Assembly: GCA_028822845.1 (NCBI GenBank)
Contig: JAPKCS010000024.1
Location: 1 to 32,040, forward strand
Direction of reading: 5' to 3'
DNA from: Candidatus Poseidoniaceae archaeon
GTDB lineage: Archaea; Thermoplasmatota; Poseidoniia; Poseidoniales; Poseidoniaceae
Length of the DNA: 32,040 bases
Every line of letters starts with the position of its first letter. Within the stretch, counting starts at the first letter, position 1. Positions 7,679 to 15,355 of this stretch are shown in pieces. The translations under genes were made by a program, and so were the position numbers. Below the pieces are notes generated by a model. The model was not told the DNA's origin and did no database searches. It saw nothing but the letters and a program-made list of their open reading frames with translations.

Positions 7679-7948
7679 TCACGGTGTGAAGCACCCTTCG
7701 AAGTACAGAGCATCGGCTTCTGTGCTGACCTCTTCCATCCTTAGCACCGTGACATCAATGCGTTCGCTGCCACTGTAAATCCGCCTCAATTCTGCGAGAA
7801 GGTGCCGTTGTACATCGGCATGATCCTCACCCCAAAGCGTGCTCAAATGATGGTTCTTGTTTCCACCGCTGGTGACGAGGAATTCCACAACCCATTCCTT
7901 GAGGGGTTCATTCTCCTGCCTTGTGACATCTTCCCATGTTTCTTCCAT
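7679..7948 (-). CDS. Small hypothetical protein, 89 aa
   Basis: I do not recognise the family. The product is acidic at its N-terminus (MEETWEDVTRQENEP), has a beta-like stretch KEWVVEFLVTSGG (about 17-29), then NHHLSTLWGEDHADVQRH and a helix LLAELRRIYSG, ending with VTVLRMEEV. The alternation suggests a small mixed alpha/beta domain without signal or membrane helix. The start is ATG 7948; an in-frame ATG at 7996 would add 16 residues from the upstream spacer and is less likely. Its stop codon abuts the stop of the convergent His-rich gene with no spacer. Coding status rests on a clean frame, sensible amino acid composition and fit between neighbours. Confidence 0.6.
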   Translation of the reverse strand: MEETWEDVTRQENEPLKEWVVEFLVTSGGNKNHHLSTLWGEDHADVQRHLLAELRRIYSGSERIDVTVLRMEEVSTEADALYFEGCFTP

Positions 7949-8050
7949 GGTCCTTCTTTGTCTATCCTCGCATATCAATGCTCTGCAAAAATGCATCGCC
8001 GCTTTCCGCTTTCCGGAAGTAAATTCACATTTAGCGGGATATTATTCACA

Positions 8051-9010
8051 TTAAGGAGAGATTTTGTTCTTCTTAGGGAGAATGAGGAGGCCGGCCATTC
8101 CAGCACAGAGCAACACGACCCAAGCCAAATTCCATGATTCTGTTTCACTGCGTTCTCGGTAAGCAAATTCCACTGCTCCGTAACTCCCAAGATCCTCGGC
8201 CGTATTGATCGCTTCGAGTGTGTTTTCATGAACCAAAACCACACTGAACGATTCAAGCGCTTCGAATGTAATGCTAAAATCAGTCGTGCATCCCTCAGGG
8301 GCCACCGCTTCAAGAACGTCAATGCTCTCAACGACCTTTCCGTTTGCTATGTCACATTCAGCGGTCGCAATGACCACACGATCACGGGTTGATTCACCTG
8401 GATTGATTGCCCCTTTCGGTACGACCTTTCCATGCTCAAGAACGATAAAGGCAAGGTGTGAATTATTTCTGGCGTGTCCATCGAAATCCAGCAGCGTTGC
8501 CGTTATGTTATCGCCATTGCTTTTGACAGAGAATTGGAGCTTCGTGAATGCCTGTCGCTCGACCTCTGCATCAAGGATGTCCCGCTGAACGTCGACCCAA
8601 GCCTCAGTTCCTGTGTGGAATGCTCGACCTTCGACAATGAACGATGGTGTGCCGGGCAGATCAGGGTTGACGGCTTTCAACCGCTCAATGCGATGGTTCG
8701 AGGCAGGCGGTGAGAAGGCATCTTCTCCATCGCTTGGGTGATAGGCCATGAGAGCGATTCTGGATCCATGTGCGTCGGATACGCCCATGAGGTAAGGGTC
8801 GATTTCTGCACATGTGGGGCACCAAGTTGTGGTTAACTCCTCGACGAGAAGACTGCGTCCTCCGAGGTTTGTCTCAATGCCAGTTGCGAGTGATGTCTCA
8901 GTATCAACCACCAATGCTTGGGCTAAGATTGGCATTTGCAACAATCCGACGGTGAGCATGAGGACCAGCCACCCTTTTGGCCGGTACTGTCGATCTGTAC
9001 CCCCCGCCAT
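8051..9010 (-). CDS. Exported membrane-anchored thioredoxin-fold protein (CPTC)
   Basis: This 319-aa protein has an N-terminal signal-like helix (about 13-33), a thioredoxin-like domain with CPTC at 64-67 (ELTTTWCPTCAEIDPYL) and a cis-proline loop LPGTPSFIVEG (P122). A beta-rich second domain (about 150-285) follows, then a C-terminal helix (about 294-311) ending in a basic KKNK tail. The active site faces outside the cell. Two further cysteines occur in ATAECDIA and PEGCTTDF. It lies near the VKOR cassette but on the opposite strand, so it may be a second client or reductase-side protein of the same system. The short basic tail after the last helix also resembles the end of sortase substrates, though no known sorting motif precedes it. 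Confidence 0.82.
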   Translation of the reverse strand: MAGGTDRQYRPKGWLVLMLTVGLLQMPILAQALVVDTETSLATGIETNLGGRSLLVEELTTTWCPTCAEIDPYLMGVSDAHGSRIALMAYHPSDGEDAFSPPASNHRIERLKAVNPDLPGTPSFIVEGRAFHTGTEAWVDVQRDILDAEVERQAFTKLQFSVKSNGDNITATLLDFDGHARNNSHLAFIVLEHGKVVPKGAINPGESTRDRVVIATAECDIANGKVVESIDVLEAVAPEGCTTDFSITFEALESFSVVLVHENTLEAINTAEDLGSYGAVEFAYRERSETESWNLAWVVLLCAGMAGLLILPKKNKISP

Positions 9011-9114
9011 GCTTCGGCGAAGCGTCCAACCTCCTTCATCCCTTTGTTTGAATGGTATTTGAGGCGAGGTTTCTTGAACAGGTCGAATTCAACCATGGTT
9101 GGGGAGGGTGTCAA

Positions 9115-9852
9115 GTGGCTGACCATTGGATTGAAAATCACAAACGAGATTCGTGGCGTCGTCAAGCCAAAGCCAGCGGTTATCGGTCCCGGGCTGCCTT
9201 CAAATTGAAGCAGATTCAAGAGCGCTTCGACCTCATCAGTCCAGGCGATGTCATTCTCGATGTTGGCTGCCATCCTGGCGGTTGGGCTCAAGTCGGAATG
9301 GAACTGGTTGGGGAAACAGGCTTCGTCCTCGGCGTCGATTTGGAACCATGCCAACGTGTTGAAGGGGCTTTGTTGCTGACTGGCGACATCACCGAGCCGC
9401 ACACACAAGAACGAATGTTGGCTGAACTCGCCGGTCGACCTTTGAACGCAATTATTTCTGACATTTCTCCCAACATCACCGGAAAGTGGGACATGGACCA
9501 AGCAGTTGCCATGACACTGGTTGCTCAAGTGTTTGATTTCGCCTTGCCTCTTTTGTGCAAGGGTGGATCGTTTACAACCAAATTATTCCAGGGCGTTGGT
9601 GTGGAAGAGTTGATCATGGCTGTCAAACCATTTTTTGCAGACATACGTCGTTTTTCACCGCATGCTTCACGTAATTCCTCTTCAGAGGTTTTCCTCGTGT
9701 GCCGAAAGTTCAAGCCTTGGAAGGCCAAGAAACTCTCAGTTCTCCATTCCTATGAAACAGCACTCAATTTGAAATTGGGTGGCGATGATGTGGATGAAGG
9801 GCCAGAAATTATTCAGTCCTCGTTTTCAGTTCGACGTAAAAAAGACGAATAG
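9115..9852 (+). CDS. rlmE: Ribosomal RNA 2'-O-methyltransferase, RlmE/FtsJ family
   Basis: The enzyme transfers a methyl group from S-adenosylmethionine to a ribose 2'-OH, in this family usually 23S rRNA U2552 (E. coli numbering). The 245-aa product shows the K-D-K-E catalytic tetrad: K30 in AAFKLKQI, D116 in SDISPN, K156 in TTKLF and E191 in SSEVFLV. The SAM motif is LDVGCHPGGWAQ (48-59), close to the family's LGxAPGGW but with Cys-His in place of Ala-Ala. The start is GTG 9115 (MADHWIENHK) because a strong GGAGGGTG site lies at 9103-9110; the in-frame extension to 9052 has no matching content. It is divergent from the CPTC protein gene and followed after 32 bases by an OB-fold gene. Confidence 0.93.
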   Translation: MADHWIENHKRDSWRRQAKASGYRSRAAFKLKQIQERFDLISPGDVILDVGCHPGGWAQVGMELVGETGFVLGVDLEPCQRVEGALLLTGDITEPHTQERMLAELAGRPLNAIISDISPNITGKWDMDQAVAMTLVAQVFDFALPLLCKGGSFTTKLFQGVGVEELIMAVKPFFADIRRFSPHASRNSSSEVFLVCRKFKPWKAKKLSVLHSYETALNLKLGGDDVDEGPEIIQSSFSVRRKKDE

Positions 9853-9884
9853 ATTGAAGCGCCTTGAGGTGGAACCCTTGAGGC

Positions 9885-10229
9885 ATGAACCATCCTTCGA
9901 AAACAAAGCAACGCCCAGTTCAACCAAGGGCTGCCCGACAACACATCATTGATTTGCGTGCCAACGCACCTGTTCACCGGGTAGAACTTGTTGTTTTACG
10001 CGTCTATCCAATTCGAAGGGTTGCTTCGACCCGCTTCACCGGGCCCGTCGCCGCCGCTTGTGGGCGGGATGAATCTGGCATCATCGGGCTGGTTCTTTGG
10101 GGCGAACAAACCAAACGCGTCCAAGTTGGCGATATTCTCCGAATCTCAAACGGGTGGTGCAGAAAACGGAACGGAGAATTGGTGATCAGCACCGGTCTTG
10201 ATGGTTCAATGGTGGTTTTAGACCGCTAA
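9885..10229 (+). CDS. OB-fold nucleic-acid-binding protein, single-domain SSB-like
   Basis: This 114-aa protein has a basic N-terminal tail (1-20) and one OB fold. The core reads HRVELVVLRV, then GIIGLVLWGEQTKRVQVGDILRISNG and GELVISTGLDGSMVVLD. The LWGEQ plus GDILRIxNG pattern is characteristic of archaeal RPA/SOSS-B-like single-stranded DNA or RNA binding domains. There is no zinc finger and only one OB fold, so it resembles the small hSSB1-like group and not a full RPA. It follows rlmE and precedes translation genes, which could suggest an RNA role; DNA binding is equally consistent. The start is ATG 9885, 15 bases after a GAGGTGG at 9863-9869, a rather long spacing. Confidence 0.82.
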   Translation: MNHPSKTKQRPVQPRAARQHIIDLRANAPVHRVELVVLRVYPIRRVASTRFTGPVAAACGRDESGIIGLVLWGEQTKRVQVGDILRISNGWCRKRNGELVISTGLDGSMVVLDR

Positions 10230-10353
10230 ACGAGGTGCTGAGCGTTGGAATCACTCCTGCAATGAGCACCCTCGGTCGAGCATGTCTTGAGGTGATGGAG
10301 CACGCAACCATAAAGAAGGGGAGGGCGTGGGCGAAATGTCCTGAGGGTCTACT

Positions 10354-10521
10354 ATGAGTGAGAGAGCAAAAAACTGCACAGCGTCCGGCGTTCCATTGGA
10401 AGAAGTCGGTTCCACCACATTCCCATGCCCAGGGTGCGCTGCACCCATTGGCCGTAGCCCTCGTTGCCGAAACCAAGGCGTTCTCTACGTCTGTCCAGCT
10501 TGCCAATTCCAAGGACCCTGA
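10354..10521 (+). CDS. Small zinc-ribbon protein (DUF1610/HVO_2753-like), 55 aa
   Basis: The frame encodes a 55-residue protein with four zinc-ligand pairs in CPGC, a Cys in SPRC and CPAC, preceded by MSERAKNC and closed by QFQGP. This is the small archaeal zinc-finger family that nearly always sits just upstream of the aEF1-beta gene, as here (nine bases between stop and next ATG). The family is thought to act around translation, but its exact role is not settled. The start ATG 10354 is preceded by TGAGGGT at 10342-10348. The OB-fold gene ends 124 bases upstream; that spacer shows no other gene. Confidence 0.88.
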   Translation: MSERAKNCTASGVPLEEVGSTTFPCPGCAAPIGRSPRCRNQGVLYVCPACQFQGP

Positions 10522-10530
10522 GGTGAGATT

Positions 10531-10803
10531 ATGGGCATGGTAGTAATGACATACAAAATTAATCCTGACTCCAACGTCGAAAACGTTGACGCAGACGGGA
10601 TTGCTTCCACCATCACCGCAATGAACGATGATGTCTACAACATTCAACATGTTGAGGTCAAGCCCCTAGCGTTTGGTCTCAAATTTGTTCAGGTTCACGT
10701 TGTCATGGACGATCGTGAAGGCCTTGCTGACGCTCTCGAAGTGCGCATGGCTGAACTCCACGGCGTTGGCGAAATTGAAGTCCTTTCCATGGGCCTCATT
10801 TGA
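10531..10803 (+). CDS. ef1b: Translation elongation factor 1-beta (aEF1B)
   Basis: This is the guanine nucleotide exchange factor for aEF1A, releasing GDP so that the factor can rebind GTP and aminoacyl-tRNA. The 90-aa length and single alpha-beta sandwich domain match the archaeal family. Visible blocks are MGMVVMTYKINPDS, VEVKPLAFGLKFVQVHVVMDD and VGEIEVLSMGLI, the last being the conserved C-terminus. The ATG 10531 follows GGTGAG at 10522-10527. It is cotranscribed with the zinc-ribbon gene and followed by two hairpins. Confidence 0.95.
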   Translation: MGMVVMTYKINPDSNVENVDADGIASTITAMNDDVYNIQHVEVKPLAFGLKFVQVHVVMDDREGLADALEVRMAELHGVGEIEVLSMGLI

Positions 10804-10824
10804 ACCAAACGTTCAGTTCAATCC

Positions 10825-10842
10825 TGAGTGACTCGTCACTCA
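10825..10842. terminator. Hairpin in convergent spacer, terminator candidate
   Basis: TGAGTGA (10825-10831) and TCACTCA (10836-10842) form a perfect 7-bp stem with loop CTCG, 21 bases after the aEF1-beta stop. A pyrimidine-rich tract with TTTCTTTC (10852-10859) follows on the plus strand. It is suitably placed to end the aEF1-beta transcript, though archaeal termination depends mainly on the T tract. Confidence 0.45.
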
Positions 10843-10868
10843 CTGAAATCAATTTCTTTCACTGTGCT

Positions 10869-10884
10869 TGAGCGTTCATGCTCA
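10869..10884. terminator. Second hairpin in convergent spacer
   Basis: TGAGC (10869-10873) and GCTCA (10880-10884) form a 5-bp stem with loop GTTCAT, 15 bases beyond the truD stop. It may mark the 3' end of the minus-strand rpoL-truD transcript; the stem is short and the call is weak. Confidence 0.3.
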
Positions 10885-10899
10885 GGCTCGTAGCAACGA

Positions 10900-12303
10900 T
10901 CAAAGTTGGCTCAAAGGCCCTTGGATGAATTCACGAAGCAGGGTTGTGGCGTAACTTCCGCTTGAGAGGACAAAGCGGAAGCGAATGCATGCCCCTTCTC
11001 GATGCCATCGACTGTCGGCACCGGGTCCGGCCTTCCAACGCTCACCCATTGATTCATCATCTGCAACTGGCACAGTATCGATGGCCAGTTCGGTGAATTC
11101 AGTGACTAAGGCACGGCGTGTGCCCCGCGTCGATAACCTTGGGATTGCTTCGACGTTCCAATCTGCCTCATCGAGGCTCATGCTCTTGATGATGCGTGCT
11201 TCAATGTCACCTGAGGCACCTTTGCATGTTTGAATTTCACTTCCAGGCAATGGCCCAGTGGTGACCAACCGTCCCATCTCACAGTTGCGAGTGATCCGAG
11301 GAAGCGTTCGTTCTTCGACAATGACACAACTTGTTGCTTCCAGTTGTCCCTTCTCATCAATGCGGCCAACCAGATCACCAGCGATCGGTCGGCTGATTGG
11401 CAGACCGGCGTCAATTCGAGCATGGAGCGATTTGTTGAACACTACGGATTGTAAGGCGTGAACGGTCATCAGTTGGAGGTTTCCTGGCAACTTCTTGAAG
11501 GCACCAACGAAATCTGTTTCTCGAACCAAGAGATGTTCGACCATTCGGCGTTCGAAACCAAGCCACTGAGGTGCTAATGCGAGCCCTTCTTCAGTTGGAC
11601 CATGTTCACGAACGTGAGCCCGGAAGGCATGGACATCATCGTTTTCTGCTGGACCTTCCATGGCGATGTAGGTCATGGCCGCTTTTTCCCAATCCTCTGC
11701 AATCACGTGCTTGCCAACTTCGGCGGTCACTGGGCGGCCTGCACCAAACCGCTGCGGTCCAATCCAGTTTGGAAAGGTGTTCTCGCCAAGCTTATCTGCC
11801 ATTTCCGATTGAATTCGTTCGACTTCAGCGAGGGCGTCCTCATTGGTCATCGGTGTGCCATCATCATGAGCACAGCCTCGTACCACAATTGTGAAACGGT
11901 TTCCTCGATGGTTACCGAAACCAATTTTTTGATGGGTTCGCCCGAGAACTTCGATCTCGACATCGGGGATTTCAACTTCTGCGACCTTTTTCTGGGGGGC
12001 ATCGATCACGAACAACTGTTGCGTCACTGCCCGCTTGTCTTTTGTTCCCGCAAAGAAAATACGGTTACGAGGGATTTTCAATGCCTTTGCCAGGTTGTTA
12101 CAGAATCGATTTGTTTCCCAGTTGGTCAACGTGATTTTGGCAACGGTGAAGCGTCCTTTGTTATCCAAATGAACGGTGGTCGAAATCTCTTCGACCCTGA
12201 AATCTGTGACGCGTGCTTTGAGCACACCGCCAACACCGTCGGTTTTCGTAGCGTAGCCATCCAAGCCAATGGCCTCAGCCAGTGAATCAGTCCACGCAGT
12301 CAT
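10900..12303 (-). CDS. truD: tRNA pseudouridine synthase TruD
   Basis: TruD converts uridine 13 of tRNA to pseudouridine, and archaeal/eukaryal (Pus7) members also modify other sites. The 467-aa length includes the insertion domain usual for archaeal TruD. The catalytic motif FAGTKDKRA places the nucleophile at D89, and the family's GNHRGNRFTI and FPNWIGPQRFG blocks follow. C-terminal IRFRFVLSSGSYATTLLREF is the closing catalytic-domain motif. The start is ATG 12303 (MTAWTDSL) and not the in-frame TTG 12321, because 12303 leaves a normal 14-base gap after rpoL. It forms a two-gene unit with rpoL. Confidence 0.95.
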   Translation of the reverse strand: MTAWTDSLAEAIGLDGYATKTDGVGGVLKARVTDFRVEEISTTVHLDNKGRFTVAKITLTNWETNRFCNNLAKALKIPRNRIFFAGTKDKRAVTQQLFVIDAPQKKVAEVEIPDVEIEVLGRTHQKIGFGNHRGNRFTIVVRGCAHDDGTPMTNEDALAEVERIQSEMADKLGENTFPNWIGPQRFGAGRPVTAEVGKHVIAEDWEKAAMTYIAMEGPAENDDVHAFRAHVREHGPTEEGLALAPQWLGFERRMVEHLLVRETDFVGAFKKLPGNLQLMTVHALQSVVFNKSLHARIDAGLPISRPIAGDLVGRIDEKGQLEATSCVIVEERTLPRITRNCEMGRLVTTGPLPGSEIQTCKGASGDIEARIIKSMSLDEADWNVEAIPRLSTRGTRRALVTEFTELAIDTVPVADDESMGERWKAGPGADSRWHREGACIRFRFVLSSGSYATTLLREFIQGPLSQL

Positions 12304-12317
12304 GAGTAATACCCCGT

Positions 12318-12575
12318 TCAAAGGGTGATCTTTTCGAATTCATCGGCGAGTCCAGCAACCAAGTCACGTAGGACCTTGTCGGAGGCGCTCTTGCCTTTGG
12401 TTCGGATGTAGAACTCAGGATCGTCAAGTTCTGGATGACCAGGGAAGTAGTTTGCATATTCCACACTTTTGTGTGCGTTGAGTCGCTCACGGAGCATCTG
12501 CAAAGCGGTGTGGCTTTCGCCAATAATGCGGAGGCGCAGTTCGTTCTTTTCTCGAAGGAGCAGTTTCACAGGCAT
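12318..12575 (-). CDS. rpoL: DNA-directed RNA polymerase subunit L (Rpo11)
   Basis: RpoL is the archaeal equivalent of RPB11 and pairs with RpoD in the polymerase assembly platform. The 85-aa product has the family core ELRLRIIGESHTALQMLRERL, then VEYANYFPGHPELDDPEFYI, and a closing amphipathic helix. The start is ATG 12575 (MPVKLLLREKNE), which gives the usual family length; a GTG-started extension to 12707 would add 44 residues with no RpoL similarity. An A/T-rich TATA-like stretch (12643-12652, TTTATTTC on the minus strand) lies about 70 bases upstream. truD follows 14 bases downstream. Confidence 0.92.
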   Translation of the reverse strand: MPVKLLLREKNELRLRIIGESHTALQMLRERLNAHKSVEYANYFPGHPELDDPEFYIRTKGKSASDKVLRDLVAGLADEFEKITL

Positions 12576-12625
12576 GATGACCAATTCGCCCACTGGCCTA
12601 CTCGCTTTGAACCTTCTCCCAAAAG

Positions 12626-12651
12626 GACCAGCCGGTTGGTCGGAAATAAAC
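12626..12651 (-). promoter_or_regulatory. Possible rpoL promoter region with TATA-like box and small inverted repeat
   Basis: On the minus strand GTTTATTTCC (12642-12651) is the best TATA-like match in the spacer between rpoL and the divergent RND gene. Just downstream GACCA/TGGTC (12626-12641) forms an inverted repeat. The distance would give a 5' leader of roughly 45 bases. This is pattern matching only. Confidence 0.25.
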
Positions 12652-12763
12652 ACTGTTTCCTCGAATAAATTCGGGCTGGGGGAGGACCATATCCGCTTCA
12701 AAGCCACCCGTCTTGATGCTCAACCACCCCCTTCCTTTTGTAGTGCATTGCGGTGGAGAAGGC

Positions 12764-15355
12764 ATGGATACATCCGCTCTTGAGGAGAAGATGGCCCAAG
12801 GTGCTGGATTGTTCCGGCGCTCGGCCGTCGTCATTCTCATCGTGAGTGGATTGGTTACGCTGGGACTCATGGGCCACCTCGTCACCTCACCCCCTGACTT
12901 CAACACCGATCTGGCTGACTTTGCACCAGAATCAGAAGCGAACGATGCGCATGAGCGAATCCACGAGCACTTCCCTAACGAAACACGACCTTTATTTGTC
13001 CAAGTGAAGGCAGATGACGGTTCTAACATTCTTTCTATAGAAAATCTCCACGCCATGGATGAACACTTGAGCATCATCAAGAACGCATCTGAAAACCGTG
13101 GTGGTTTCATCACCGTGTGGACCACCGCTCCAGGCATTGTCCAACTGAGCCTCGATGAAGAAGGCAATGGGACGCCTCTGAGAAGTGTTGATTCTTGGGA
13201 ACAGATGTTTGATCTGATTTTTGAAGAAGACACGACCTGCTCAATGACGACTGATGACCAGTTGCTTTCAGCAGCGACCTACGCTTCCTCAGCTCTGCTC
13301 AACAAGGACTTGAATCTTGATTCAACCTGTGAATATTTGGAGACCGGGAACGGAAGCGCTGCTCCAACCGCCTCCACAACGCTTTGGGTGCTCGAAGTCG
13401 ACCCGAACATGAATGAAGAAAATAGAAAGGTTCTCCAAGACCAAATACGCAATGAATTTGCGACTTTATCAGCAGACTCTTCCCTTCATTACGGCGTTGT
13501 TTCTTTGGATTTGATCTCCTACGACATTGATGAAGGTACCTTCGAAAACCTCGCCCTGCTTGTCGTCCTCGCCCTGCTTGTGGTCGTTGTGCTTCTTTCC
13601 ATTGCCTTCCGGTCCCTTCCTGATGTGCTGTTTCCGCTGATTGGTCTTTCTTCTGCCCTCATTTGGACCTACGGTGTCATGAACTTACTTGGAGCACAAT
13701 TCACGGCCTTGGAGGTCGCTGTCGCTCCACTGGTGCTTGGACTTGGTATCGATTACGCCATCCACCTTCAACGGGCATACGCTGCCATTGGAAAGGAGCA
13801 TGATGATTCGGCAGAAGCATGGCTTCGTTCGTGTGCCCGCTTGTCCGTTCCGTTGCTTCTCGCTGTCACCACCACTGTTGCCGCCTTTTTGGCCAACGTG
13901 ATCTCTCCGTTGCCCCCGCTCGCAACCTTTGGCTACGCTCTTGCATTTGGTGTGGTTTGTGCCTTCGTATCTGCCACGGTCGTTGTCGGTTCGCTCCACG
14001 TCGTTTTCCGCACCGTTGCTTCGAAAAAGGAAACTCAAGCCATCACCATGCCAAAATTAGTTGATCGTATTGTCGCGCTTCAACAAAAGCAACAAGTTGG
14101 CGTTCTTTTGGTCACCATTTTGATTTCTGCAGCATCCGTGTTCGGGGCTGCTTCACTCGAAACAGATTTCGATCTCGGCGATTTCGTCGATCCCCAAATG
14201 GAAATCATGGATGTCCGGGATGACTTGGATAAGAATTACGACAGTGCAGGCTGGAAGTTATTGTACATCCTCTTTGAACCAATTGAAGGGGAATCAAACA
14301 TACCAGGTGATTCCATTCTTCTCGAACAAATACAAGGGCTTCACGCCGATCTCACTTCCAACCACGATGTCGTAGGTACCGACGAACGAATTCCCTCGCC
14401 TGCTTACGAAGGTCCCTATGTTGTCTTGCGAGATGCGATTTTGAGAAACACGAGCTTTGGGGAACTTCACAACTTAGAGGTGTTCGACGGTGATGTCTAC
14501 ATCCAAAACAGCAGTTTAGATATCAACCTCGCAGCGGTGTTCCACGACCTTGCGGCTAACGATTCAGTGGCAGATGCCATCAGTGGTGAGACCTGGTCAG
14601 AACGGGTTTCGCAAGCCGTCGCTTTGGATGAAAATGGCATTACCTTCCTAAGAAATGAGGTTCGTGTCGAGGCGTCAACTTCGACTCAAGCCGAACGCGT
14701 GATCAAGCAAGTGGAACAAGAACTCGGTTCGGCCTCAGAACGAGGCACACTACGAGAGAACATGGTTGATCATGCTGAACTCCACGTGACAGGGGACCTC
14801 GTTGTTCTGCAAACTGTTCTTGATGGATTGAGTGTTTCACAAGTCAAGTCCACATTGATTTCCCTCGTGGTTTCGAGCGTGGTTTTGTTGTTGCTTACAC
14901 GGCGCATCCTCCCTGCAGTTGTCGTTCTGTTCCCAGTTGGACTCGCCTCCCTTTGGGTTGCCGGTTCGATGGTCGCCCTCGGGCTAAAGTGGAACGTTCT
15001 GACGGTCATGGTGACCGCACTCACGTTGGGGATTGGTATCGACTACTCGATTCACATGTGGCGTCGCTTTGAAGTTGAATTGGCTCGAAGAGACACCCAT
15101 TGGGAAGCCTTGAGAGCGGCGCTCTCGACCACTGGAGTGGCTTTGATCATGAGTGCTTTGACCACTGGTTTCGGCTTCATGGTGTTGTTGTTTTCACCAA
15201 TGCCGGTGATTCAGGACTTTGGATTGATTACAGCAGTCACCGTTTTCTTTTCCTTGCTTCTCTCTCTGATTTTGTTGCCGGTCTTGGTCGAACTGTCCGC
15301 CCGTAACAAAGAGCAAGTTGTTGAAGTCGGTGATGGAACCATCATCGAAGGCTGA
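12764..15355 (+). CDS. RND superfamily / MMPL-type membrane transporter, 863 aa
   Basis: This is a second RND-type transporter with the same duplicated plan as the one at 412-3321. TM1 is about 19-40, followed by an external domain, a TM bundle with GLGIDYAIHLQRAYA (about 326-340), a second external domain and a second bundle with GIGIDYSIHMWRRFE (about 756-770). The Asp in each GxGIDYxIH motif is the expected proton-relay residue. The start is ATG 12764 (MDTSALEEKM), preceded by GGTGGAG at 12752-12758; longer in-frame starts at 12713/12716 lie in the spacer. It is divergent from rpoL and ends flush against the DUF2240 gene. Related proteins move lipids, hopanoids or act as Patched-like channels; the substrate here is unknown. 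Confidence 0.9.
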   Translation: MDTSALEEKMAQGAGLFRRSAVVILIVSGLVTLGLMGHLVTSPPDFNTDLADFAPESEANDAHERIHEHFPNETRPLFVQVKADDGSNILSIENLHAMDEHLSIIKNASENRGGFITVWTTAPGIVQLSLDEEGNGTPLRSVDSWEQMFDLIFEEDTTCSMTTDDQLLSAATYASSALLNKDLNLDSTCEYLETGNGSAAPTASTTLWVLEVDPNMNEENRKVLQDQIRNEFATLSADSSLHYGVVSLDLISYDIDEGTFENLALLVVLALLVVVVLLSIAFRSLPDVLFPLIGLSSALIWTYGVMNLLGAQFTALEVAVAPLVLGLGIDYAIHLQRAYAAIGKEHDDSAEAWLRSCARLSVPLLLAVTTTVAAFLANVISPLPPLATFGYALAFGVVCAFVSATVVVGSLHVVFRTVASKKETQAITMPKLVDRIVALQQKQQVGVLLVTILISAASVFGAASLETDFDLGDFVDPQMEIMDVRDDLDKNYDSAGWKLLYILFEPIEGESNIPGDSILLEQIQGLHADLTSNHDVVGTDERIPSPAYEGPYVVLRDAILRNTSFGELHNLEVFDGDVYIQNSSLDINLAAVFHDLAANDSVADAISGETWSERVSQAVALDENGITFLRNEVRVEASTSTQAERVIKQVEQELGSASERGTLRENMVDHAELHVTGDLVVLQTVLDGLSVSQVKSTLISLVVSSVVLLLLTRRILPAVVVLFPVGLASLWVAGSMVALGLKWNVLTVMVTALTLGIGIDYSIHMWRRFEVELARRDTHWEALRAALSTTGVALIMSALTTGFGFMVLLFSPMPVIQDFGLITAVTVFFSLLLSLILLPVLVELSARNKEQVVEVGDGTIIEG

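Noticed and set aside
10230-10353. Possible C/D box guide RNA in the spacer before the zinc-ribbon gene
   Set aside because: Only a poor C-box (GTGATGG) and one CTGA were seen; box spacing and D'/C' boxes do not fit.
10186-10650. Minus-strand frame across the OB-fold, zinc-ribbon and aEF1-beta region
   Set aside because: It crosses three well-supported plus-strand genes.
12576-12707. GTG-started N-terminal extension of RpoL
   Set aside because: The extra 44 residues have no family match and the shorter form has the normal RpoL length.
12598-13233. 211-codon minus-strand frame
   Set aside because: It lies opposite the RND gene and has Ser/Arg/Met-rich antisense composition without domain features.
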